A stretch of DNA of 64,000 bases from positions 14,931,501-14,995,500 of the forward strand of contig NC_091107.1 in assembly GCF_024713975.1 (NCBI RefSeq), in the 5' to 3' direction. Shown in pieces: positions 28,206 to 46,291 of this stretch. Source of the stretch: Paralichthys olivaceus (lineage: Eukaryota; Chordata; Actinopteri; Pleuronectiformes; Paralichthyidae). Numbering within the stretch: position 1 is the stretch's first letter; the number at the start of each line of letters is the position of its first letter. A program made the translations under genes and the position numbers. The notes beneath the pieces are model-generated. The model was not told where the DNA came from. It saw nothing but the letters and a program-made list of their open reading frames with translations, and made no database searches.

Positions 28206-28295
28206 CATTATTTATACACTGATTACAATGACACTATAGTGTTAACGTGAACCAGTCAAGGAAACATGTGTGTTAGGTAGTGGAAGGTTGGAAGG

Positions 28296-28381
28296 TAGAT
28301 AGATAGATAGACAGATAGATAGACAGATAGACAGATAGATAGATAGATAGATAGATAGACAGATAGATAGATAGATAGATT
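28296..28381. repeat. (TAGA)n/(CAGA)n microsatellite
   Basis: About 21 tetranucleotide units, mostly TAGA with scattered CAGA variants. Confidence 0.9.
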
Positions 28382-28689
28382 GATTTAGATATTAGAAAGA
28401 TAGACTTAGACATAAAAATACAATATAAATAAGAATATATGTGTAATATATATACAGTATAAATGATATAACAACAATATATCTGTGGCTTGGTCTTTCA
28501 TTTTTAAATGTTGATTAATTAAGAGAATGATTTTAGATATAATCTCAGCAGCCTATCAGTACAGACCATGTCCAGGATCCTCGAGATAAATCGTGATTGA
28601 GATTATCATAAAAATGCTTCGTAGGTACAATAAGGCGGTGGGGTGAGTGCGCCCCCTTGTGGATCTACGAAGATACAACACCCCTCTCG

Positions 28690-37105
<8,416 letters not shown>

Positions 37106-40100
37106 TGTCGGCCAGTGTCGCAACTAAATAATTCTATTTACTGGCTTTTTCCTCAAACTGGGTCAGTTCTTCTATGTCTACGCTCTTCACTACACCCGCC
37201 TCTGTGCCCCAGCCTGAAAGATAACACTATATCCACTGTCCTGATCATCCTGGAAAACCATGAGCCCTCAAGTCATAAATCAGTTAAATTGAATATTTGC
37301 ACTGAGACACATACATTGAGACAGTATTCAAAGCTGGAGCTCAGCCTGCTCACTGTCATTTCAGATGAAATGACCTTTTGAACCAAACTGAAAGAAGAAA
37401 AATGTATATTAAAGATGTCATATCAAAGTATGTGTTCAAGAGTGAGAATATTCTTTATAAAGTTGAATATTGCTTTAAGCTTAATAAGCACAGTGTGGCT
37501 GTTGTGTGCATTTGTTAACATAATTTGTTCTGTTGCAATTGATTGGCAAAGATGCATTCATGAATTGTGTTGAACAAAATGTTTATTTAACTGTCTGGAA
37601 TCATGTATGGAAAAGTGAATTGACATATTTGGGCGATCAAAGTGTTGACAAGTTTACAGTACACACACACACACACATATACAAGGCAGCCATGAGTTTA
37701 TTGTAAAGTGAGTTTTTACTTTGAGGTGCTTTTACTAGCAGAGTCACTGATCTCCCAACATGCACCAGCATGATTTACCACTGAAACCACACACACACCA
37801 CTGCATGGTCACCACAAACAAGCACAAACAACACCTTGTAAAAGAGCTACGCTAACACTACACCATCCACATTACCGTCCTTCCTCTCCTCACATTTGTC
37901 CCTTGAATTATTTGACTGGCTTCCAATTTCTTTCTTTCCTTTTTATTTGGATCGAGATTATTATTTTTTGAGGACTGCAGCAATCATAGATTATAACTAT
38001 TTCTTTGTTGATAGTGTTTGAGGAGGATTTTGTCCTGTATTAAGAATTATAATCATAAAACCCACCATAAACATTAGAAGTGGAGATATTTGCCTTTTTG
38101 GAATTTAATTGTAGAGGTTAGGGTTGGCTTTTGGGTTCTCTAGTTTGGTTTGACATTTTATGAACAATTTAAAGTTTTTGATTTCTTTTGCTTGTTTTAA
38201 TTTAATTTTTTTGTCATTGATCTTTTTGTTAGTGATTATTCTACATGTGTATTTAATCCACAATGACTTGTAATATTTATTTCTGTTGGATTCATGTTTC
38301 TTTTTTATGGCTGTTAATATCTTCACTTTTGCTACGAGTCCTGAATCACTAATAAATGTGCATCCATATAGACCACCTTTAACAGAATCAGTAGAGCGTC
38401 TGCGGTTCCTTCCACCACTTTTAAATGGCAATTTGATCATCCTGATAATACTGTGCAATTTTTGTGTAAACACATGGAAGAGAGATTTGTAAAGTAGTCT
38501 TTAATGTTGCTGTCTGGTATGGTTTTAAATGAAAGAATAAAAATACACTTGTCACAGCTGCAGAAATGCATTTCTCATTACCTCAATCAAGGAGGTCATG
38601 CTTTCACCCCTCTCTGTTTGTTTGTCGGTCGCTTAGCAAGAATGATTACCATCAGGTAAGTTTCCGGGATGGGTCCGGCAAAGAAGCCAATATATTTTGG
38701 GGCAGAGCCAGTATATATATATACATATTTTATAATTGTTTAATATTGCGATATAGAGCATTTTTCAACATTTTCTCAGAGAATAAATCATGGATCTTGA
38801 TTTAAAAATATCAGGCATGTTAAGGGGACTGACTTTTATGTGGATGTAATTTGCTCCAGATCCAAATAAAAATTCAGATCAGTTCAGTGAAATTAAGCTT
38901 CAGTGACTCGTCATCACTGCAGAAATGTCATTTCTTATTACCTCTGCCAGGGAGGTCACGTTTCCAACCCTGTTTGTTTCAACTCTTCATTATCATTGTG
39001 AGCTTTTTTTTCAACATTTTCCTTGATTTCCCATTAAATCATTTATATATATGTCAATGATAAAAATCTAATGTTTATGGGACAGATGTTTATGAGTGTG
39101 TAATTTAGTGGGGTTTGATGTAGGGCCATTTCTGGAGTTATGATTTGTTATAATGATCGCCATTCTAGTAAATATATATATGTATAATTTGGATTTAGTG
39201 TCTTTTTTTGGTGATTTTTTAAATCTAAACTATGAATCAAAGATAAAATACTCTTGAGTATTGCAGATGTGTTGATCTGTCTTCAGCTTGCGTTTCAGTG
39301 GCAAAGCAATGTGATGTGTGAAGCACATACTATCAGAGCAAGGCTTGAAATGTGGCTATGGTCATGCAGCAGAATGATGTCCTAACCAGCGTATAGTTAA
39401 CTGTGCTGCAGGTATTTCTGTATATGCTGGTGCTCAATTAACAGGCTAATTTCACTGCAGACATTTCAACTTGTCGCTGCAGGAAAGACTCAGTTGAAAC
39501 TAATGGCAGTAAGGATGGCTCTAAAATGTGCCATGCCTCAGCACACCTAAATGGGATTCAGCCATTATTCATGTGCAAGTATGTGCCAGAGTCTGGTGTG
39601 GCATTAGTATTCACAGGAAGAGAAAGATTAGGACAATCGCAGTCACATATATGAACCTGATGCAAGGCTGTGTTGCAAAACTCCCACTGAGGCAAAACCA
39701 CATGTTCACTGCATATTAATTAGTGTGGAATTTTGATAATTTCTCATTTGAAGGTAAAACCATTACACAATCTTGTGGCCCTGACTTCTGTGGAGGTTGA
39801 AACAATGACAGTAAAATCTGATTCTTTTGTATTTGTATTCTGCTCACATGGTGCATATTTATAAACTATATACAGTATATTGCTCAACTATAATATGAAA
39901 TCAAGTAACATTGTAACACAGAGACCATGCACACAATGCAGGGCACATAAACACACACACGGCAAATTATAATATATATATATATATATATTTTTTTTTA
40001 TTGACAAATCCACAAAACCTCACAAGCTGGTAAATATAAACAGATAGATATAAAAATATTCCATGGACTCCCGCGAGCATTGATCACTGTGACTCATCCA

Positions 40101-40170
40101 TAAGACACACAATTATTATTTGATTGTACTTTTCTCAAACATGAGTCTGATATTTAGTTTCGTCTTTCGC
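37106..40170 (+). other. rab6a 3'UTR and repeat-rich intergenic
   Basis: No coding exon is seen. The rab6a 3'UTR must occupy the first part. At 38566-39060 there are two tracts beginning CATTTCT.ATTACCTC with a .GGAGGTCA word, typical of a dispersed fish repeat. TA repeats lie near 39970-39991 and an AC run near 37662. Confidence 0.6.
38056..38300 (+). repeat. Dispersed repeat copy 2
   Basis: Diverged relative of 33524-33710, with the same order of shared words and an extra AT-rich middle. Confidence 0.45.
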
Positions 40171-40177
40171 CTCTAAG

Positions 40178-40187
40178 TCTCGCGAGA
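40178..40187. promoter_or_regulatory. TCTCGCGAGA promoter motif
   Basis: An exact ten-base palindrome, 105 bases before the dnajb13 copy 1 start. This motif marks CpG-type promoters and is known to be bound by BANP. No copy occurs before dnajb13 copy 2. Confidence 0.6.
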
Positions 40188-40201
40188 CCTCGCATGCAGC
40201 T

Positions 40202-40215
40202 GTTGCCCTGGAAAC
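40202..40215 (+). promoter_or_regulatory. RFX X-box-like site
   Basis: GTTGCCCTGGAAAC matches the RFX consensus (GTTGCC, two-base spacer, near-complementary half site) with one half-site mismatch. It is 77 bases before the ATG of dnajb13, a motile-cilium gene of the kind controlled by RFX and FOXJ1. Copy 2 keeps only a GTTGCCATG half. Confidence 0.55.
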
Positions 40216-40291
40216 CAAGCTCAACAGCCGCCGCTGCTTGAGTTAATGTCGCTTTGAGTCCTGCAGTGACTTTTGAATATCCACCTCCACC

Positions 40292-43195
40292 ATGGCTGAC
40301 GACTACTACAAAACCCTGGAGATTAACAGGAGCGCCACAGACGCAGATATCAAAAAGGCGTAGGTCTCTCTCGTTAAAGTACAACCCTGAAAACCTGAAG
40401 CCTTCCACACACGTTAATATCAGCTGTTCTTTGTTTTGTTGTCCATTTCTACCTCTTTTATTTTGCCAGATATCGACGACTGGCGTTGAAGTTTCACCCA
40501 AAGAGCGGCAGAGAAGCAGGAAGCACAGACAGGTTCAGTCAGCTGGGGGAAGCCTACGAGGTTCTCAGCGACCGTAAGTAACCAGAAGAGTGAAGCTGAG
40601 GTTGGTTTACATCGGTGGCTTTGTCATAATATTAAAAATAATGATGAGATTAATAATGATAATGATAATAACTGTTGTCTGAGTCCTGCAGCTCTGGAGT
40701 CAGAGAGAGACTGTGGAAGTTAGTGGCATAGAATAGAACAGAATAGAATGCCTTTAATGTCATCACACAATGAAGCATGGCGAAATTACAGCAGCTACCA
40801 CTGAAAGGTGCATTTAGTAAAAAAAAAGAAATAAAATATAACAATAAAATAAACATGTTTACAGGACGTTAAAAACTATACAAAAAAGTGCAACGAGAGG
40901 TGCAAGAGGAGGTAGTTGTGGTTGATTGTAGTGCAGAGTAGGTAGTTACAAAGTTACATGTAGTAAAGAAGGGGAGAAGTGTTCTGTGCATGGACCTAGA
41001 CCTACAGCAGCATAACTAAGGGATGGTTTAGGACTCACCTGATCCAGAACTAACTATAGGCTTTATCAAAAAGGAACGTTTAACCTTAAATGTAGAGGTG
41101 GTGTGGAGCTGGTTCCACAGGAGAGGAGCCCTACTCTTACAGTAGAATGACTATTATGACCAGTGCCCTGCCACAGTGTACTAACAGACTGTGTCAACAT
41201 CTGTTTTCTTTGTTACAGCTCGGAAAAAGGCAACCTATGACAAGTTTGGTGAGGAGGGACTAAAGGGTGGGATTCCACCTGAGTTTGGCAGCGGTGGGGC
41301 CTGGTCATCTAAATATGCCTACCATGGGAATCCAGAAAAAACATTTAAACAGTTCTTTGGAGGTGACAACCCATTTGCAGGTGAAAAAAAATACAAACGA
41401 ATGCCATGGAATATAATGTCATATGTTTTGTCAAATGTAATACCAGCAATATTTTAGTTTTATTTATATTTATTTATCAATAGACTTCTATACAAATGAT
41501 GCACCACTTCAGTTTGGTGGCCTACAACCGGTGGTGGTGAAGACACAAGACCCCCCAATAGAGAGAGACCTTCATTTGTCCCTGGATGATCTGTTCCACG
41601 GGTGCACAAAAAAGATTAAGATATCTCGCAGGGTAAGAACATTCAAAAGTTACACTAAAAAAAGCAACTCATGGACACAAATCAACTACTTGTTATATTT
41701 AAATAATCATTTATGTTTTGCTTTATTTCTTGAACAGGTTATGAATGAGGGTGGATACACATCCAGTATCAAGGACAAGATCCTCTCTATAGATGTCAGT
41801 CCTGGATGGAAAGAAGGCACAAGAATTGTCTTCTCCAAAGAGGGAGATCAGGTAGAGTAACTAAACATTATTTTCTGTTGATATTTAAAACTGCTCTAAA
41901 AATTGTTACCAACAACTCAACCGATCTATTGTCTCTAGCAGTGTAATAAGTGAGTGAACTCATCATTCAGTGTTATAATGGTTTGTTTTTTTTAAAACTG
42001 TTAACCTGTGGCTATTTCATCAGTCATGTCAAGGTCAACATCAGTATGACTTTTATGAGAGAGGAAGAGAAAAGGAGAAAATAATCTTTGACTTGAAATG
42101 CCTCCTCAATTTGTTTGAGTTTAGGATGAGTATTTTTGATCTTAAAAACGAGGTCAGACTTTAGAGACAGTCTTCATCTTCTTTAGTTCTTGTATGTTGT
42201 TTAATGTGAAAAGCATTGCACAAATAAAATATATTCACTTTTACCTACTTAAAATTTTTTCACAATAATGTATTTCTCACAAGACCTGAGTAGAAGTTTT
42301 TGATGCCGTCTGTTGTGGGATGGTGGAATTTCCAAAGGATCGCCACTAGGTGTGCTCAGAAGATCCCCCTCTAACATCTAGTCACTCAGGCACATAGACT
42401 GTATATAAACTCAGGCACATAGACTGTATGTAAACTCAAGCATGCTGAAATGATTGTCATCCAATACTTTTTGCTTTTTAATCTGATTAAATTGCAGGGA
42501 CCAAACAGCATTCCTGCAGATATTGTGTTCATTGTGCGGCAGAAGAGTCATCCTCTGTTTAAAAGACAACATGATGACCTGATCTACAAGCTCCAAATCT
42601 CTCTGGAGATGGTGAGTCATTTAACAGTTGTTTTCATTATCACTTAAACCTAAAGATTTGATATAAAAAAAACACTAAAACAAAAAAACAACCATCTCCC
42701 ACAGGCCTTGACTGGCTTCTCTGTGAATGTGCCGACGCTAGATGGCAGGCTACTCAATATTCCCATCAACGACATAGTGCAGTAAGTGCTTTTCTATACT
42801 GGGGCCAATGTGGAAATCTGAATTATATTGTGGAATTCAGTGTACTGTTAATTTGACATTGATCTCAGATGAATAATTTAAATGTAAATATCAGAACTGG
42901 GAGAGATGAGAAATGAGAGAGATCAATTCAAATAGTATACATCACCCATGCAGTTAAACAGGAACATTTCTACAAGGATTTGTTTTGGCTTTGTGCCTCA
43001 TCTCCATCAATAATCATTTTCCTGTCTCTGATTTGTTGTTTCAGTTTTACATATAGAAAAGTGGTGCCTGGAGAGGGAATGCCGCTGTTCCAGGATCCTT
43101 CACAGAGAGGAGACCTCATCATTCACTTTGACATCCAGTTCCCAGAGAAGCTCTCCGCTGACAGAAAGCATCTGATCAAACAAGCTTTAAAATAA
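40292..43195 (+). CDS. dnajb13: DnaJ B13 homologue, copy 1
   Basis: DNAJB13 is a type II J protein of radial spokes in motile cilia and sperm flagella. Exons: 40292-40359, 40470-40573, 41219-41380, 41484-41632, 41738-41851, 42498-42611, 42705-42781, 43045-43195; total 312 aa (human 316). The J domain is residues 1 to about 66. Its catalytic HPD triad reads HPK (residues 32-34), so Hsp70 stimulation is doubtful; as I recall, human DNAJB13 also lacks the Asp. Then come the short [14 protein letters not shown] linker and the two beta domains with [34 protein letters not shown] and PGEGMPL, all family landmarks. There is no stop or frame problem. The stop lies only 170 bases from the stop of ucp2 copy A on the other strand. 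It is the copy that retains recognisable promoter motifs. Confidence 0.94.
40726..41140 (+). repeat. Interspersed repeats in dnajb13 intron 2
   Basis: A GAATAGAA-rich stretch with CCTTTAATGTCATCACACAA looks like a LINE tail. It is followed by CCTACAGCAGCATAACTAAG through GGAGCTGGTTCCACAGGAGA, a fish repeat also present at 46768 in intron 2 of copy 2, so that part predates the duplication. Confidence 0.55.
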
Positions 43196-43365
43196 ATATT
43201 GATCACATTTTAATACTTGTTTCTATCCTTAGACCGATGATTATTGTAATCACTTCTATTTCCAATATACACCAAAGAACAATTTGTACAACATAACATT
43301 GACACTTTGAGTCAATAAACACAAAGGAGGAAACAAAAGGCAAAGAAATCGGTAAACATAATCTC

Positions 43366-45966
43366 TCAGCAGCCTGTCATCATGGCCCGTTTCAGCTGCT
43401 CGTATGTCACGAACATCACCACATTCCAGGAACTCATGCGTAAGAAAGAGAGCATGAACCTTAAGAGGAGGAGAAAAAAAAATTACAATTCATATTATCA
43501 TCATTTTGTTCACAGCCATTTGTTTCCTGTTCATTTTAATCCTCATTCATCATTCAGACATCGTCCATGCAGTCAACAATTACCCCTTATAAAAGGCAAG
43601 TGGTCCTTCTTTGGTCATCATGGTAGCAGCACAGTTGAGGGTGCTTCTGTACTGGCCAAGAGAAGAGTTCATATATCTTGTCTTGACCACATCGACAGGC
43701 GAAGCGATGACTGTCGTGCATAACCCTGCACCGAAGGCTGATAGAAAGTGGCAGGGCAGGTTGTCTGTGGAGCGAAGGCTGTAAATTAGTGTCCCAGGAA
43801 AAGAAACACTAAAATCCACTGGATTATGTTGGGTGCAGCCATTGTTTCACCTGTCAGGGGCGTGGACTTTAGAAGTGTATCCTTGATGAAGTCGTACGTC
43901 ACCAGTTCTGTGCAGTTGACTGTCGCGTTCCGTACAATGTTTGGAGCTGTACCTGTGCGACGGAGTAAAATAAGCCCATTTATTGTAAGAAACTGGAGAA
44001 TAACCTCAAGGATACTCACAGCTATCATAAAATAATCTATACCTTTCCATAGGCCACGGATGCCTTCTTCCCTAGCAATGGTCCTGTAAGCATCTATGGT
44101 GCTACAGTAGCGTCTGGCGAGCCCAGTGGACCTGGCCTGTGCCTGGAAGCGGACTTTCACCACATCTGTGGGCTGAGCTAACACAACCGCCATGGCACCT
44201 GTGGTAGATCCCGCAAGCAGCTGAGTGCCAATGCCTACATCTGAACCAGAGAAGAGGGAGGTGATTGTCGCAGGACTTTCACAACTAGACCAACAATAAA
44301 AACACATTCACAGATACTTACGCTCAGAGCCTCGGTTGTAGAACTGCTTTACAGAGTCGTAGAGGCCAATGCGGACAGAGGCGAAGCTCATCTGCCTCTG
44401 GAGTCCTGCCACCAGTCCACTGTAAAGACTCCTGGGTCCTTCTGTGCGCACCATGGTACTGATGGTGCCAAACACACCTCGATACTTCACCGCTGACCCA
44501 TTCCCTGCTGCTACAGATGCTATGGCCTCCCCTTGGATCTGTGCAAGGACAATGGGAAATGGAAATTCAATTAAAGATAAGAAATGATGTGGTTAAGAGG
44601 GCCTATACATAACATGGTATATTTATACACTCACCGGCCACTTTATTAGGCACACCTGTTCAATTGCTTGTTAACACAAAGAGCTAATCAGCCAATCACA
44701 TGGCAGCTACTCAATGCATTTAGGCATCTACTCTAAGAGACTTGCTGAAGTTCAAGTGACTTTGAACATGGCATGGTTGTTGGTGCCAGATGGGCTGGTC
44801 TGAGTATTTCAAAAACTGCTGATCTACTGGGATTTTCAGGCACAACCATCTCTAGGGTTTACAGAGAATGGTCCGAATAAGAGATAATATCCAGTGAGCG
44901 GCAGTTGTGCGGACCAAAAATGCCTTGTTGATGACAGGGGTCAGAGGAGAATGGGCAGAGTGGTTCAAGGTGATAGAAAGGCAACAGTCACTCAAATAAC
45001 CACTTGTTAAAACCAAGGTATGCAGAATACCATCTCTGAACGGACAACACGTTGAACCTTGAAGCAGATGGGCTACAGCAGCAGAAGACCACACTGGGTG
45101 CCACTCCTGTCAACTAAGAACAAGAAACTGTGGCTACAATTCACACAGGCTCACCAAAATTGGACAATAGAAGATTAGAAAAACGTTGCCTGGTCTGATG
45201 AGTCTCGATTTCAGCTGCGACATTCAGATGGTAGGGTCAGAATTTGGCATGGATCTCTTGTACCAACGGTAAAAACTGGTGGTGGTGGTGGTGTTATGGT
45301 GTGGGGGATATTTTCTTGGCACACTTTGGGCCCCTTAGTACCAATTGAGCATCATTTAAACACCACTGCCTACCTGAGTATTGTTGCTGACCATGTCCAT
45401 CCCTTTATGACCACAGTGTACCCATCTTCTGATGGCTACTTCCAGCAGGATAATGCACCATGTCAGAAAGATCACATCATCTCAAACTGGTTTCTTGAAC
45501 ATGACAATGAGTTCACTGTACTCCAATGGCCTCCACAGTCACCACATCTCAATCCAATAGAGCATCTTTGGGATGTGGTGGAACAGGAGATTTGCATTAT
45601 GGATGTGCACCTGATAAATCTGCAGCAACTGCGCGATGCAGTCGTGTTAATATGGACCAAAATCTTGGAGGAATGTTTCCAACACCCTGTTGAATCTACT
45701 TCTGAAGGCAAAAGGGGGTCCAACCAGCTACTAGCAAGGTGTACCTAATATAGTGGCCGGGGAGTGTATATGTGCACATGTATGAAGTGTTGATGGAAAG
45801 TTGACATATGTTAACATACATATTAACTTATTTTTTGTACCTGCAGTCGCACTTCGGCTGTGTCCAGGGGAAAGGTGAGCAGGTCAGCGATACAAGCTGC
45901 AGTTCCTGCTCCAAAAAACTTCACAGCTGCTGACAGAGGCACATCAGCAGGTTCAAATCCAACCAT
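43366..45966 (-). CDS. ucp2: Uncoupling protein 2, inner copy A
   Basis: A mitochondrial inner-membrane carrier of the UCP2 type, which exports C4 metabolites and/or leaks protons. Coding exons in order: 45966-45841, 44538-44322, 44240-44043, 43952-43851, 43764-43584, 43459-43366; total 305 aa (human UCP2 309). It has three repeats of about 100 residues, each with two helices. The repeat signatures are PLDTAE, PTDVVK and PVDVVK. The first normally ends in Lys (Lys38), so this copy has lost a matrix salt-bridge residue. The last exon reads [12 protein letters not shown] instead of [12 protein letters not shown], and the tail stops early (AMMTGC) because about 55 bases present in copy B are missing. 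Intron 1 contains a Tc1 element. Homology to copy B ends within the 5'UTR at about 46007, so the native noncoding exon is absent. The frame is open throughout: a diverging paralogue or an early pseudogene. Confidence 0.88.
44628..45766 (+). mobile_element. Tc1/mariner element, inactive
   Basis: 1,139 bp, flanked by TA. Its terminal inverted repeats read CACTCACCGGCCACTTTATT at the left and the near-complement AGTGGCCGGGGAGTG at the right. It encodes a decayed DDE transposase on the plus strand: an HTH part with [18 protein letters not shown], then [23 protein letters not shown] and [20 protein letters not shown]. In-frame stops at the end of the HTH part and just before the first catalytic Asp show it cannot make the protein. 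It is absent from the same intron of ucp2 copy B. Confidence 0.9.
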
Positions 45967-46007
45967 TTTCCAGAGTTATTTTGATCAACACAGGGACAGA
46001 AGATTGA

Positions 46008-46291
46008 AATATGTGGACAGGAGAGGAAGAAAGAGAGAGCTAACAAACTACCTAATAAACTTTCGATAGTGTGGCAAAAGAGGCAGATGCCCAAACAGTG
46101 TGGCAACAAAGGCAACAAAGGCAGCTGCCTTTAAACAGTGTGGCAACAAAGGCAACAAAGGCAGCTGCCTTTAAACAGTGTGGCAACAAAGGCAGCTGCC
46201 TTTAAACAGTGTGGCAACAGGCAATTGGAAGTGCCTATATGAGCTACTGTTGCCATGATTTGAGCTTGCCATTACCGCATTTACTTCTACC
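46008..46291. other. Duplication junction, inner promoter region
   Basis: It separates the start codons of ucp2 copy A (minus) and dnajb13 copy 2 (plus), which face away from each other. To its left, homology to the 52.4-kb ucp2 upstream ends at about 46007. To its right, homology to dnajb13 copy 1 resumes about ten bases before the ATG. The filler matches neither native promoter well and is largely minisatellite. It is the only DNA that could serve as promoter for both inner copies. Confidence 0.7.
46093..46219. repeat. 40-bp minisatellite
   Basis: Units begin at 46093, 46133, 46173 and 46204 (40, 40 and 31 bp, then a partial one; the third lacks nine bases). Each begins AAACAGTGTGGCAAC and ends GGCAGCTGCCTTT. 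The array holds six GGCAAC words (GTTGCC on the other strand), the RFX half site. Confidence 0.9.

Noticed and set aside
41381-41457. Read-through of dnajb13 exon 3 into the intron
   Set aside because: The GTGAAA donor and the next exon restore the conserved family sequence; the read-through tail is unrelated and ends soon.
43786-44307. 173-aa minus-strand open frame as one continuous ucp2 exon
   Set aside because: It includes the short intron between exons 3 and 4 (residues after GLWKG up to TAPNIV), which happens to be open; splice sites and family alignment show two exons.
46008-46291. Possible extra gene between ucp2 copy A and dnajb13 copy 2
   Set aside because: The interval is only 0.3 kb, mostly minisatellite, with no coding signal.
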